Below, one piece after another: positions 45,059 to 55,709 of a DNA stretch of 64,000 nucleotides. Source of the stretch: Clostridium homopropionicum DSM 5847. Lineage in GTDB: Bacteria; Bacillota; Clostridia; Clostridiales; Clostridiaceae. The notes under the pieces are model-generated. The model did not search any database, was not told the origin of the DNA, and saw only the letters and a list, made by a program, of their open reading frames with translations. A program made the translations under genes and the position numbers. Location: the NCBI RefSeq assembly GCF_001263795.1, contig NZ_LHUR01000005.1, forward strand, positions 62,001 through 126,000. The letters are read 5' to 3'. The stretch's first letter is position 1; every line of letters begins with the position of its first letter.

Positions 45059-46459
45059 TTAGCGTATACTTTTAGCCCTTTTATTTAATATGCACTTGAC
45101 TTCATTAATATCTTCCTCATTGTTTTTTGCCATCTTAATATATAACAGAGATGAAGGTATTAGAAATAATTGGAATATAGCTAAAGTAATTATGTAATTT
45201 TCAGGTTCTCCACTCTTTACAGAAATATAGGAAAGCAATATACTAACTCCTGCATTACCAATAGTTCTTCCTAAACCATTGGCAAGATTAGCTATACTAA
45301 AAGCTGCACCCCTATTTTCTGGAAGGTTTACATCTGTTATTAATGCTAGCCAATTAGGTGTATTTGCCGATTGTGCTGCGCTCGCAAGTAACGATAAAAT
45401 GAATATTGCAAATATCCAAGGATTTGTAATAATTTGCTTTAACAACTCTAAAAATACTAAAGCTGCATTATCGCTGCTAGAAAGTACCAATTTATTCATA
45501 GGAATCGTGAACATTACTATATAAAGAGGCATCATAGCAAATACAAAAAAAGATGTAAGTATGGCCCTGCCTTTATAGGTTTTATTTTGAACTAAATCTC
45601 CCAGATAACCAAAAATTGTAGATGTTAGCCCACCAAGCTGAAACAAAGCAAAAAGATATCCTGAGGCTATAATTGCGATCTTTAAACTATATCCTTCATG
45701 CTGAATTTTTGAAATATACATTGTTGGAAGCCATATTAAAGTTCCCGTTGTAATATTCATAAAAAATGCCTGTAAAAACAATAAAATATTACTCTTTCTA
45801 GAAATAATGTTATATATATTTTTTAATTGGATGTTGTAATTATATTCAAAACCTCTATTAAGAAGTTCCTGCAATTCCGGCTCTGACTCACCTAATGTAG
45901 GTTCCTTAATAAAAAAGTATAAAACAGCTAATAATAATCCTATAAAGCTAACAATTTCAAAAGGGGTTCTCCAACTAGTAGAAGTAGCAAGAAGTGATGC
46001 GATTAGCGCTCCTGCTATTCCTCCAAATCCCTGCGACATGCCCCAAAGACTTAATAACATTCCACGAAATTTATGAGGTATATAATCAGTTAAAACACTA
46101 AATCCTATTGAAGATATACATCCAAGACCAATACCGGTGAAAACTTGAAAAATAAACAACTGAATATAGCTGCTGCAATGTGCTGTCAGAAATACTGATA
46201 CAGACCAGAAGATAGTACCTATAATAATAAGTCTCTTCCTATTGAATTTTCCAGCAAGGTAACCCCAAAGAATAGCTGATAAAGCAGTAACCAGTATATT
46301 GGCAGCTGAAACAATTCCTAATGAAGAAATAGGTACTTTTATCTCTTTTGCTATTGATGAAAAAAGTGGTGGAAATAAACCAATTATTATATTGTCAAAT
46401 GCCGCCAAAGCAACAAAAATAAAAATTGTATACGCCATTTTCACATTAGATATACTCAT
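45059..46459 (-). CDS. Major facilitator superfamily transporter
   Basis: 466 residues with about 12 membrane helices. The MFS loop motif GYLAGKFNRKRLI between helices 2 and 3 is present, plus a repeat-like GYLGDLVQNKTYKGR in the second half. A long middle loop divides the halves, as usual. Substrate unknown; the sequence resembles drug or organic-anion permeases only generally. Divergent from the glycosyltransferase gene. Confidence 0.9.
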   Translation of the reverse strand: MSISNVKMAYTIFIFVALAAFDNIIIGLFPPLFSSIAKEIKVPISSLGIVSAANILVTALSAILWGYLAGKFNRKRLIIIGTIFWSVSVFLTAHCSSYIQLFIFQVFTGIGLGCISSIGFSVLTDYIPHKFRGMLLSLWGMSQGFGGIAGALIASLLATSTSWRTPFEIVSFIGLLLAVLYFFIKEPTLGESEPELQELLNRGFEYNYNIQLKNIYNIISRKSNILLFLQAFFMNITTGTLIWLPTMYISKIQHEGYSLKIAIIASGYLFALFQLGGLTSTIFGYLGDLVQNKTYKGRAILTSFFVFAMMPLYIVMFTIPMNKLVLSSSDNAALVFLELLKQIITNPWIFAIFILSLLASAAQSANTPNWLALITDVNLPENRGAAFSIANLANGLGRTIGNAGVSILLSYISVKSGEPENYIITLAIFQLFLIPSSLLYIKMAKNNEEDINEVKCILNKRAKSIR

Positions 46460-46607
46460 AAATTATTTCAGCTCCCTTGTTAAGTTTGATGTAATATATT
46501 CTAACCATTTATTTATATGTAATTATATGTTTCACATAAAAATGTATATATTTATATAAAAAATACATCCTAATATTTAGAACTTAATTATTGAAAGGAA
46601 TTATACT

Positions 46608-47732
46608 ATGATCAATAACATACTTATTATCTCATCAGATTTTACAGGTCATGGGCACAAAAGCATCTCGGAATCTTTATTAGAAAAATTTAAAGAGAAT
46701 AAAAATGTTAAAATTCATATAGTTGATGGATTTTCTTTAGGCGGAAACACACTATTAAAAGTGGGTAAAGCCTATGGACCTATTACTAGAAAGGCAGAAA
46801 GCTTATGGGAGCTAATATGGGATATATCGGTTGCAAAGCCATCACTTATTAATGAAATTATCGAATTGAAAATTAGAAATAACTTTTTAGAGCTTTTAAA
46901 TAAAGTAAAACCAGATTTAATATTGACTATACATCCTAATTTTAATGGGTCTATTTTAAATATACTTGAAAAGTATCATATTAAAATACCTGTGGTTACA
47001 CTTATTGCTGATTTAGTAAGTATATCTCCATTATGGGTTGACCCTAGAGATAGTTTCATTATAAGTCCAACCAAAGAAGCTAAAGAAAGATGCATTGATT
47101 TTGGTATTCCAGACAAGAACGTAGAAATTCTAGGTTTTCCAGTACGATCAAGATTTTATAGTCCTAATATAAATGATATTGATAATAAATATTACAATAC
47201 ATATAAGCCTTTGAATTGTTTAATAATGAGTGGAGGTGAAGGTGTGGGAAATATGCATAGAATTGCTGAAACTCTTCTTGATAACTTTAACAGTACGGTA
47301 AAAATTGTTGCAGGAAGAAATACATCACTGAAAATAAAGCTTCAAGAAACCTTAGCAGAAAAATATGGGGACAGGGTAGAAATTTATGGTTTTACAAGAA
47401 ATATACAGGATCTAATGCAAGCTTCTGATATTGCTTTTACTAGAGGAAGCCCAAATGTTATGATGGAAGCTATTGCATGTAATGTCCCTTTAATCATTAC
47501 TGGAGCCCTACCTGGTCAAGAAAAAGAAAATCCTGAATATGCTGAAAAATATAATCTTGGAGTAGTATGCACTGATGTAAATGAAATTAAAAATATTATA
47601 AATAGCCTAATCTCAAATAATGGTGAAAAATTAAATAAAATTAAAAGCTCTCAAAAATCATACAGCAACCCATACATTGCTGAAAACATCGTGAACTTTC
47701 TTTTGAATATTGATAATACTAAGCTGCACTAG
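46608..47732 (+). CDS. MGDG synthase-like / processive glycolipid glycosyltransferase
   Basis: 374 residues of the GT28 fold (UgtP/MGDG-synthase type). The N-terminal region has SSDFTGHGHKSISESL, the MGDG_synth pattern; the C-terminal domain has SGGEGVGNMHR and ITGALPGQEKENPEYAEKYN, the UDP-sugar site. It transfers glucosyl or galactosyl units to diacylglycerol in relatives. The stop codon lies in a CTGCACTAGT hairpin. Confidence 0.82.
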   Translation: MINNILIISSDFTGHGHKSISESLLEKFKENKNVKIHIVDGFSLGGNTLLKVGKAYGPITRKAESLWELIWDISVAKPSLINEIIELKIRNNFLELLNKVKPDLILTIHPNFNGSILNILEKYHIKIPVVTLIADLVSISPLWVDPRDSFIISPTKEAKERCIDFGIPDKNVEILGFPVRSRFYSPNINDIDNKYYNTYKPLNCLIMSGGEGVGNMHRIAETLLDNFNSTVKIVAGRNTSLKIKLQETLAEKYGDRVEIYGFTRNIQDLMQASDIAFTRGSPNVMMEAIACNVPLIITGALPGQEKENPEYAEKYNLGVVCTDVNEIKNIINSLISNNGEKLNKIKSSQKSYSNPYIAENIVNFLLNIDNTKLH

Positions 47733-47752
47733 TTATAAAATTACTAGTGCAG
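47724..47752 (+). terminator. Hairpin terminator overlapping the glycosyltransferase stop
   Basis: CTGCACTAGT pairs with ACTAGTGCAG; the T tract behind it is weak (TATTGTATAATTT). Confidence 0.55.
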
Positions 47753-47848
47753 TATTGTATAATTTGTATATTTAACAAACAGGTTGTATAATAATATGAA
47801 AATACATAATCTTGTTAAAGTATTCTGTTATGGAAGGATGGAATTCAA

Positions 47849-48844
47849 ATGGAAACACGTAAGATTGGAAAATCTCAATTAGATGCATCTGTATTATCAA
47901 TGGGTTCATGGGCAATAGGTGGTGGATCCTGGTGGGGAGAAAATGATGACGAAATGTCGATTAAAGCAATCCACAAATCATTAGAATATGGTGTTAACTG
48001 GATTGATACAGCCCCTGTATACGGATTTGGTCACAGTGAAGAGATTGTAGGTAAAGCATTAAAGGGCAAAAGAGATAAAGCAATCCTTTCAACCAAATGC
48101 GGTTTACAATGGTATAATAAAAAAGGTTCAAAACACTTTACTAGAGATGGCCATGAGGTTTATCGTGACTTATCCCCTGAAGGCATAAGAAGAGATTTAG
48201 AGTACAGCTTAAAACGTTTGGACACTGATTATATAGATGTTTATTATACCCATTGGCAAAGTGCCGCTCCAGTATTTGTGCCTATTGAAGATACAATGAA
48301 TGAGTTAATGAAAATGAAAAAAGAGGGTAAAATTCGTGCCATCGGTACATCTAACGTTTCACTTGACAACTTAAAAGAATACGTAAAATACGGCCAGCTA
48401 GATGTTATACAAGAAAAATATAGTATTCTTGATAGAAGGATTGAAAAAGAACTATTGCCTTTTTGCGAAAAAAATGGTATAACTCTACAAACCTATTCTC
48501 CTATTGAGCAGGGACTTTTAACTGGAAAAATAAAAGCAGATTATGAAATAAAACCCGGTGAGGTAAGAGAAAATAAGAAATGGTGGCTTCCTGAAAACAG
48601 AAAGCTTGCAATTGAAATGCTTTCAAAATGGACTGATTTAACTGAAAAGTACAACTGCACCTTAGGAAACCTTGTTATTAAATGGACAATGCTTCAAAGC
48701 AATAATATCAACGTATTATGTGGTGCAAGAAAGATCCATCAGGTTGAGGAGAATGTTAAGGCAGCTAATATTTATTTACAAGCATCTGATATTAAGAGAA
48801 TGACTAGAGATGCTAATGAAGCTATTTCTGCTTCTAATGCTTAA
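47849..48844 (+). CDS. Aldo/keto reductase
   Basis: 331 residues, a TIM-barrel AKR. The NADPH/catalytic pattern is visible: NWIDTAPVYGFGHSEEIVGKAL with the Asp and Tyr of the tetrad, STKCG with Lys, and YTHWQ with His, plus the C-terminal GARKIHQVEENVKA. Reduces carbonyl compounds; substrate not predicted. Single gene with GGAAGGATGG upstream. Confidence 0.92.
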   Translation: METRKIGKSQLDASVLSMGSWAIGGGSWWGENDDEMSIKAIHKSLEYGVNWIDTAPVYGFGHSEEIVGKALKGKRDKAILSTKCGLQWYNKKGSKHFTRDGHEVYRDLSPEGIRRDLEYSLKRLDTDYIDVYYTHWQSAAPVFVPIEDTMNELMKMKKEGKIRAIGTSNVSLDNLKEYVKYGQLDVIQEKYSILDRRIEKELLPFCEKNGITLQTYSPIEQGLLTGKIKADYEIKPGEVRENKKWWLPENRKLAIEMLSKWTDLTEKYNCTLGNLVIKWTMLQSNNINVLCGARKIHQVEENVKAANIYLQASDIKRMTRDANEAISASNA

Positions 48845-48880
48845 AAATAAGGATTTTTATTAATAAATAATGAAATATTT

Positions 48881-48923
48881 AAGGCATGGCTTGACAAGAA
48901 GCTTTCTTGATAAACCATGCCTT
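48881..48923 (+). terminator. Terminator after the aldo/keto reductase
   Basis: AAGGCATGG pairs with CCATGCCTT, with an inner TCAAGAAAGC-type stem; followed by TTTTTA. Confidence 0.8.
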
Positions 48924-48960
48924 TTTATGACTACTATTAAACAAAAATAATTGTACTTAT

Positions 48961-49617
48961 CTAAAACGCTTCATTACCTCTACCATTTCTCTTTTCATTT
49001 ATAAAAACTATAACTCCAGGCATTAGAGAAATTAATATTATAGCAATCAATACATAAGAAAAATTTTCTTTAATGAAAGGTAAATTTCCAAAGAAATAAC
49101 CGCCACTTAAAAATAATGTTACCCATAATGCTCCGCCAACCATATTGTAGGAAATAAATTTCTTATATTTCATTTTCCCAATTCCAGCTACGAATGGTGC
49201 AAAGGTTCTTATAATAGGAATAAATCTTGCTATAACTATAGTCATTGATCCATGTTTTTTATAAAAGTTTTGAGCTTCTATTAAATGTTCCTTATTAATA
49301 AATCTCGTATGCTCTCTCTCTAATATCTTTACTCCAATTTTTTTACCTATATGATAATTTGCTGTATCTCCAAGAAATGCTGCTAAAAAAATAATAATTA
49401 ATAAGGTAGCTATATTTAGTGAGCTTATTGCCGCTAATGCTCCTGCGGCAAACAACATCGAATCTCCTGGCAAAAATGGTGTAATTACTAGTCCTGTTTC
49501 TAAGAATATAATCAAAAATAAAACAGCATAGGTTAATACTCCATATTGTTGCACTATTAAATTTAAATATGTATCAATATGCAGTATCACGTTTATAAAC
49601 TTTATTAAAATGTCCAT
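48961..49617 (-). CDS. DedA-family membrane protein
   Basis: 218 residues. Characteristic ETGLVITPFLPGDSMLFAAGAL and RFIPIIRTFAPFVAGIGKM motifs; four to five membrane helices. DedA/VTT proteins are flippases linked to lipid carrier recycling; which lipid is not known here. Confidence 0.92.
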   Translation of the reverse strand: MDILIKFINVILHIDTYLNLIVQQYGVLTYAVLFLIIFLETGLVITPFLPGDSMLFAAGALAAISSLNIATLLIIIFLAAFLGDTANYHIGKKIGVKILEREHTRFINKEHLIEAQNFYKKHGSMTIVIARFIPIIRTFAPFVAGIGKMKYKKFISYNMVGGALWVTLFLSGGYFFGNLPFIKENFSYVLIAIILISLMPGVIVFINEKRNGRGNEAF

Positions 49618-49840
49618 TCTTTTATCTCCTTATTTTTCAATGTATTTTTAAGCCATCCTATGACTATATATACATTATAAATATTATATATTAAATTTAG
49701 CTTAAAAGACACAAAGTTTTTTTCGACTTTAACAATCAATTTTTTTATAGTATAATTTTAGTAATAAATAAAATTAGTACGGTTTTTGGAAATTATATAA
49801 CATTATTAAATATTATCAAAATTAAAGGAGGTCTAATTCA

Positions 49841-51556
49841 ATGAAGTGGTTTCACAATCTAAAAATATCTCAAAAACTTATTTCTGCATTTATTATTAGT
49901 TCAATTTTCATTGCTTGTATGGGTGCCTTTGGAATTTATGGAATGTCAAAAATCAATACAAATTCTAATGCACTATACAACATGGGTTTATCAACTTTAG
50001 TTGGACTTCAAAAAGTAAATACTAATACTTTACAAATAAGATTAGATGTACTTGAATTAATTAATAGTAAAAATGCCAATAAGACTTCTGAAACAGAAAA
50101 TGCAATTAAAGCACTAAGAACCACAAATGATGAAATTTTAAAATCCCTTGAAGCAAAAGATATGGGTTCAGGTGATCAAACAGATCCTTTTGCTGAAGTA
50201 AAAACAAATTTAGCTGAATTCCGTAAGCAAACTGATAATATACTGGCCTTGTCAAAGGAAGGGAAATTTGACGAAGCATTAATTCTAAGTAATAAGGTTG
50301 CTGATGCAAGAGCTAAGCTTACTAATTCAATAAACGCTATAATTACAACCCATGAACAGCTTTCAGCTCAAACAAATGTAAATAACAATAATACATATAC
50401 AAGTACAAAAAATCTTATTACTATAACTCTATTTGTCAGTTTTATACTCTCACTTTTATTTGGAATTATTATATCTACTTTAATTAAAAAACAAATTAAT
50501 AAGGCTTTAGTTTATGCTGAAAAACTGGGCGAAGGAGATTTTACTCAAAAATTTGATCTTCAATCTAAGGATGAAATAGGTTTATTAGCATCGGCTCTTA
50601 ATAAATCTACTGATAACATAAGGCACCTAATTTCAGAAATAATCTCTAGCACTGGAGAATTGAGTTCCACTAGCGAAGAAGTATCTGCTACCGTTGAAGA
50701 AATCACCTCCAAAATGGAATTAATAAATGAATCTACAAAACAAATTTCCAAAGCTTCGGAAGACCTTTCTTCAACTATAGCAGAAATTACAGCCTCTACA
50801 GAAGAAATTTCTACTTCTTCAAATGAGCTTTCTAATATGGCAGGTAACAGTGCTACTTCCTCAAATGAAATAAAAACCAGAGCTGCTCAAATTAAAGAGC
50901 AAGGTTCTAACTCAAGTAAAACTTCTGCGGCAATACATGAGGAAAAGGAAGCTAATATAGAAAAAGCAATTGAAACAGGAAAAGTAGTTAGTCAAGTAAG
51001 AGTTATGTCCGAAACAATAGCATCTATAGCTGAGCAAACAAATCTTTTAGCTCTAAATGCTGCAATAGAGGCTGCAAGAGCTGGAGAACAAGGAAAAGGC
51101 TTTGCCGTTGTAGCTGATGAAGTTAGAAAATTAGCTGAAGAGTCTTCTGGTGCAGTTTCTGAAATACAAAGTGTAATTACTGAAATAGAAGAGGCTTTCA
51201 AGCAGCTTTCAGAAAATGCTCGAGATATGTTAAATTACTTAACTACTAATGTAAAATCTGATTATGATTTATTAATAAATACTGGAGTACAATATGAAAA
51301 AGATGCCCAATTCGTAAATAGTATATCTGAAAATATTGCATCCTCCTCATCAACTATGTTAAATACTATTGGGGAAGTAAGTCAAGCAATTCAAAATGTA
51401 TCAGCTACTGCTGAAGAATCCTCTGCCAGCACAGAAGAAATATTAAGCAGTATAGAAGAAACTACAGTTGCTATGGAAGAGATTTCAAAATCCATTCAGG
51501 TACAATCCGCCCTATCTGATAAGCTTGTAGTATTAGTAAAAAAATTTAAAATCTAG
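49841..51556 (+). CDS. Methyl-accepting chemotaxis protein
   Basis: 571 residues: membrane helix ~15-35, a four-helix-bundle ligand-binding domain (~40-180), a second helix ~188-210, HAMP (~212-265), and a long coiled-coil signalling domain with the hairpin tip motif [38 protein letters not shown]. It passes an external signal to CheA. The ligand is unknown. ATG after AAAGGAGG. Confidence 0.93.
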   Translation: MKWFHNLKISQKLISAFIISSIFIACMGAFGIYGMSKINTNSNALYNMGLSTLVGLQKVNTNTLQIRLDVLELINSKNANKTSETENAIKALRTTNDEILKSLEAKDMGSGDQTDPFAEVKTNLAEFRKQTDNILALSKEGKFDEALILSNKVADARAKLTNSINAIITTHEQLSAQTNVNNNNTYTSTKNLITITLFVSFILSLLFGIIISTLIKKQINKALVYAEKLGEGDFTQKFDLQSKDEIGLLASALNKSTDNIRHLISEIISSTGELSSTSEEVSATVEEITSKMELINESTKQISKASEDLSSTIAEITASTEEISTSSNELSNMAGNSATSSNEIKTRAAQIKEQGSNSSKTSAAIHEEKEANIEKAIETGKVVSQVRVMSETIASIAEQTNLLALNAAIEAARAGEQGKGFAVVADEVRKLAEESSGAVSEIQSVITEIEEAFKQLSENARDMLNYLTTNVKSDYDLLINTGVQYEKDAQFVNSISENIASSSSTMLNTIGEVSQAIQNVSATAEESSASTEEILSSIEETTVAMEEISKSIQVQSALSDKLVVLVKKFKI

Positions 51557-51565
51557 TTAACTCTA

Positions 51566-51604
51566 AATATCCTAAGTTAAATTCTATCTTAGGATATTTT
51601 TTTC
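51566..51604 (+). terminator. Terminator after the chemotaxis receptor
   Basis: AATATCCTAAG pairs with CTTAGGATATT, followed by TTTTTT. Confidence 0.85.
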
Positions 51605-51713
51605 ATGAAAAATAATTTTCAAATCTAAATCTTCATAAAATCCACATATCTATATCATATACTCTACATATAATTAATTTAATGTTCTTTTAAGTTTAAG
51701 TAGGAGGAAATTT

Positions 51714-53540
51714 ATGAAAATTAAAAAAATAAGATTAAAAGTGTATAATATGACTTGCTCCTCATGTGAAAATCGAGTTGAAAAGGCTATTAAAAACTTG
51801 TCTGGAATTATAAGTGTAAAAGCTAGTTATAACAAGCAGTGTGCAGAGATTGAATTGGACTCTGAAAAATGTACATTAGAAAATATTAAATCTGCCATTA
51901 ATAATGCTGGTTACAGTACTGAAAATTCTAATGACTATAAAATTATGGGCATACTTATAATAGTAGCTGCAGTAGTACTTCTTGGAATGAAAACCAGTGG
52001 CTTCGATATGGAGGCAAAACTCACTAATGCATCATATGCAATTCTTTTTGTAGTAGGGGTTCTCACCTCTCTACACTGTGTGGGAATGTGCGGTGGAATA
52101 ATGCTTTCTCAAAGTCTATCAAAAGAAAGTAACAGTAAATTTGAAGCCCTAATACCATCAATTTTATATAACTTAGGAAGAGTTGTATCCTATACTATCC
52201 TAGGCGGTATAATTGGTGCTCTTGGTTCAGTTTTTTATCTCTCAATTACCGCAAAGGCAGCTCTTCAAATGTTTGCTGGAATATTTATGATTATTATGGG
52301 CTTTAATATGGCTGGTTTTAGTGCTTTAAGAAAGCTTAGTATTAAACTTCCAATTTCAGCTTGTAAAATCAAAAATAAATCTGGTTCACCTTTTTTTGTA
52401 GGAGTTTTAAATGGTCTAATGCCTTGCGGACCTCTTCAAACTATGCAGCTTTTTGCCCTTGGTACAGGCAGTGCTTTTAAAGGTGCCTTATCCATGTTTA
52501 TGTTTTCAGTTGGAACAATACCCTTAATGCTTACTTTCGGTGCAGTATCAGGATTACTCAGCAAAGGTTACACACAAAAAATTCTTAAATTTAGCGGAGT
52601 TCTTATTATTGTTCTTGGTCTAATTATGGAAAATAGAGGCCTTGCATTAGCTGGAATAAATATAAATCCGTTAACAGCATTGGCTAGTACTTCAAAGGAC
52701 TTATTAGGTAAAGCTTCTAATAATTCTTCAAGTGCGAATGTTTCTAAGGCTACATTAAAAGAAGGGATCCAAATAATAAACATGACTGCTGATAATAATG
52801 GTTATACACCTAATGCTTTTTACGTTCAAAAGGGAATCCCCGTTAAATGGATAATTGACGGAAAAGAATTAAACTCCTGTAATAATGCTATTGTAGCTCA
52901 ATCTCTTAATCTTGAAAAAAAACTGAATAAAGGTGAAAACATTATTGAATTCACACCAGGTGATAAAGATATAAATTTTAGCTGCTGGATGGGAATGATA
53001 AGAGGAGTTATAAAAGTAGTAGATAAGCTTGACTCTGTCGATACTTCAAAAGCAGATTCTTCTTTACCTCCTGCTAGTAATGGCCCAAGCTGCTGTGCGG
53101 TACCTTTAGATGAAAGTTCTGATTCTGGAGCTTCTACACAAGAAAGTATTTATGGAAGCGATATTACAAAGGTTCCAACAGAAACCTTAATAAATAAAGC
53201 CTCTCCAAGCGAAAAATATTATAACTCAGTATTTAAAGGTATTGGTTATGAATTTAAACCATTAATTATTGTAACGGGAACAAGTCTCAAAACAAAGGTA
53301 AATTTTGATTTAAATTCCTTTGATAATGCAGAAGGTAAATTTGAAGTTCTAGATTTGTCAACTGGAGATACTATTACAACCTTTTCAGGAAAAAAAGGTA
53401 TCAATGAATTAATATTAAATCCAAGAAAGCCAGGAAGCTATGGAATTGTAAAGGATGATAATTTATTAGGAATAGTTGAGATAGTTAAAGACATTAAAAC
53501 CATAGATTTATCATCTATAAGACAAAAATACCTTAATTAG
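51714..53540 (+). CDS. HMA / UreH-like membrane protein with cupredoxin-type tail
   Basis: 608 residues. Domains in order: an HMA domain with C15-x2-C18 (YNMTCSSCEN, ~1-70); a UreH_2/TauE-SafE-like polytopic part (~75-330) with HCVGMCGGIM and MPCGPLQTMQ, typical metal-handling membrane motifs; a cupredoxin-like domain (~345-440) ending FSCWMGMIRG; a Cys-rich linker (SCCAV); and a second beta-sandwich domain (~470-600). In relatives this family is annotated as sulfite exporter, but the HMA and cupredoxin parts point to copper or another soft metal. Convergent with a two-component system. Confidence 0.82.
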   Translation: MKIKKIRLKVYNMTCSSCENRVEKAIKNLSGIISVKASYNKQCAEIELDSEKCTLENIKSAINNAGYSTENSNDYKIMGILIIVAAVVLLGMKTSGFDMEAKLTNASYAILFVVGVLTSLHCVGMCGGIMLSQSLSKESNSKFEALIPSILYNLGRVVSYTILGGIIGALGSVFYLSITAKAALQMFAGIFMIIMGFNMAGFSALRKLSIKLPISACKIKNKSGSPFFVGVLNGLMPCGPLQTMQLFALGTGSAFKGALSMFMFSVGTIPLMLTFGAVSGLLSKGYTQKILKFSGVLIIVLGLIMENRGLALAGININPLTALASTSKDLLGKASNNSSSANVSKATLKEGIQIINMTADNNGYTPNAFYVQKGIPVKWIIDGKELNSCNNAIVAQSLNLEKKLNKGENIIEFTPGDKDINFSCWMGMIRGVIKVVDKLDSVDTSKADSSLPPASNGPSCCAVPLDESSDSGASTQESIYGSDITKVPTETLINKASPSEKYYNSVFKGIGYEFKPLIIVTGTSLKTKVNFDLNSFDNAEGKFEVLDLSTGDTITTFSGKKGINELILNPRKPGSYGIVKDDNLLGIVEIVKDIKTIDLSSIRQKYLN

Positions 53541-53547
53541 ATATAAC

Positions 53548-53583
53548 AAAAGAGCTTTAGTAAACTTTTACTAAAGCTCTTTT
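53548..53583. terminator. Bidirectional terminator
   Basis: AAAAGAGCTTTAGTAAA pairs with TTTACTAAAGCTCTTTT around a 2-nt centre, between convergent genes. Confidence 0.85.
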
Positions 53584-53616
53584 AGCATAATCTTTAATGA
53601 AATTATAATTGTTTCT

Positions 53617-54987
53617 TTATTTATAAATATTAAAGTATATCTTAAAGCTGGTTCCCTTTCCTTCCTTACTTACTACTTCAATATTAGCTAAATGAAGCTG
53701 TAATATGTTCTTTACTATAGTAAGCCCTATACCATTGCCTTGAGTTTCATGTCTACTTTTATCTCCCCTATAAAGCCTTTCGAAAATAAATGGCAGGTCT
53801 TCTTCTTTAATGCCGATACCATTATCTTTAACTTCTGCAATCACCTTGTCTCTTTCATATTTTAGACTTATACAAATATTTTTACCTTTTTCAGTAAATT
53901 TAATAGCATTAGATATTAAATTAATAAACACTTGTTTTAGCTTATCTTTATCTCCAGTTATGTAATATTCACTATAGTTGTCTAGCTTTAAGATTAAGTC
54001 AATTCCCTTATTTTCAGCTGCCATATAAAAGTCATTATATATATCTTCAATTAAGTCCTTTAAAGATATTTTTTCGAAGTTTAACTTTATACTCTCCTCT
54101 TCAAATTCTTTTAAAAGATTTAAGTTGTTTAGCAGCTTACCAAACCTTACTACTTCTTCATTTAAATAATTTAATCTTTCGTTCGTTACAGGGAAAACCC
54201 CATCAATCATAGCTTCTATATTATTTTGCAATATATTTAAAGGTGTTCTTATCTCATGGGAGATATCCGACACTAGCCTCCTTCTTATTATATCCTGATT
54301 TTTTAGCTTTTCTGCAAGTACATTAATGCTTTTTCTCAAATTTTCCAATTCTTTAATATCACTTTTTATTGTTGATTTTGTATCAAATCTACCCTCGGAT
54401 AAATTCATAGACATATTTGCCACATCTTTAATAGGAGCAGCTAATTGTTTAGAAATATATAGACTAATAATTATTATTATTGCTAGAGTTACCAAACCAC
54501 TTGCAATTATACTTTTAATAACAGATATTTTAAAGTTTACATCATCTTCAGTTAATAAAACAGATGAATATTGACCAATATCCACATATCCAGCTATCTT
54601 ATCTCCAACCTTAATTTCAAAGGTCTTACTGTTATAGATTCCCGCTTCCTTCACATTCATATTCTTAAAATGTAAATTATTCCTTATGTCATTTGGGTCC
54701 ATTCCCCAAATGACTTTTTTATTATTATCTAAAAGCGTTAAGCAGTAATTGCTCATATATGCTTCATGGATTAATTCAACCCCCGAGTTCTCAGTCCATT
54801 TACCCTCTCTTTTATAGGTTTCTTGGAGAAAAGATATAATTCTTTCATATCTTTTATTTTGAGTATTTATCATATATTCATTAAATTTATTATTTATTGT
54901 TAAGTTAACGAATAATGTGCAAAGTAATATTGCACAGATAGAACATAGAATAAAAAATATACTTATTTTTCTTCTAATTGTTTGCAT
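53617..54987 (-). CDS. Sensor histidine kinase
   Basis: 456 residues: membrane helices ~8-28 and ~160-180 flanking a ~130-residue extracytoplasmic sensor, HAMP (~180-235), HisKA with the phospho-His in SDISHEIRTPLN (~245), and HATPase_c with N (INLISNAIKF), G1 (DNGIGI) and G2 (GNGIGL) boxes. Its start overlaps the end of the response regulator gene by 25 bp, the usual paired order. The stimulus is unknown. Confidence 0.95.
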   Translation of the reverse strand: MQTIRRKISIFFILCSICAILLCTLFVNLTINNKFNEYMINTQNKRYERIISFLQETYKREGKWTENSGVELIHEAYMSNYCLTLLDNNKKVIWGMDPNDIRNNLHFKNMNVKEAGIYNSKTFEIKVGDKIAGYVDIGQYSSVLLTEDDVNFKISVIKSIIASGLVTLAIIIIISLYISKQLAAPIKDVANMSMNLSEGRFDTKSTIKSDIKELENLRKSINVLAEKLKNQDIIRRRLVSDISHEIRTPLNILQNNIEAMIDGVFPVTNERLNYLNEEVVRFGKLLNNLNLLKEFEEESIKLNFEKISLKDLIEDIYNDFYMAAENKGIDLILKLDNYSEYYITGDKDKLKQVFINLISNAIKFTEKGKNICISLKYERDKVIAEVKDNGIGIKEEDLPFIFERLYRGDKSRHETQGNGIGLTIVKNILQLHLANIEVVSKEGKGTSFKIYFNIYK

Positions 54988-55685
54988 TTGTTTTCACCGC
55001 CAAACTTATAACCTACCTTTGTGACAGTTATAATATATTTTGGGTTTCTTGTGTCACTTTCTATCTTTTTTCTGATATTTTTTATATGAACATCAATAGT
55101 TCTGTCAAATCCATCAAAATCTTCTCCAAATACTTTATATATAAGTTGTTCCCTAGTTAAAACTCTTCCCTTATTTATTATTAAAGTGTATAATATATCA
55201 AATTCGTTTGGTGTAAAGGGTATCTCTTCTCCATGCAATTTAACAACCCTTCTATTATAATCTACAATAAGTTCTCCATCATTAAATGCAAATTCCTCTT
55301 TATCCAAATCCTTATCCAAATTCAATCTTCTAAATAAAGCATTAACCCTAGCTGTTAACTCTCGTGGACTAAAGGGTTTAACCAAATATTCATCTGCTCC
55401 AATGTTTAGTCCTTCTATTCTATTATCTAGACTTCCTTTTGCTGTTAACATAAATATATGTACAGAAGAGGTTTTTCGTATTATTTTACATACCTCCTCT
55501 CCAGATATATCTGGTAACATTAAATCAAGAATTATAAGCTTAAAATCTATAGCTTTAAATAAAGCTATAGCCTCAAGTCCCCTTGTAGTACAATAAACTT
55601 CGTATCCTTCTCTTATTAAATAAGCCTTTAGCACCTCTGATACTTTTTCTTCATCTTCAACAATTAAGAGTTTGTCCATTGCCAT
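54963..55685 (-). CDS. OmpR-family response regulator
   Basis: 240 residues: receiver domain with acidic EDEE, phospho-Asp in LIILDLMLPDISG (~54), Thr/Lys (MLTAK, VKPF), and a C-terminal winged helix (ITPNEFDILYTL-like, TIDVHIKNIRKKI). First gene of the kinase pair. The target genes are not evident. Confidence 0.95.
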   Translation of the reverse strand: MAMDKLLIVEDEEKVSEVLKAYLIREGYEVYCTTRGLEAIALFKAIDFKLIILDLMLPDISGEEVCKIIRKTSSVHIFMLTAKGSLDNRIEGLNIGADEYLVKPFSPRELTARVNALFRRLNLDKDLDKEEFAFNDGELIVDYNRRVVKLHGEEIPFTPNEFDILYTLIINKGRVLTREQLIYKVFGEDFDGFDRTIDVHIKNIRKKIESDTRNPKYIITVTKVGYKFGGENKCKQLEEK

Positions 55686-55709
55686 TCACCTCATAGTCTT
55701 TTAATTAAA

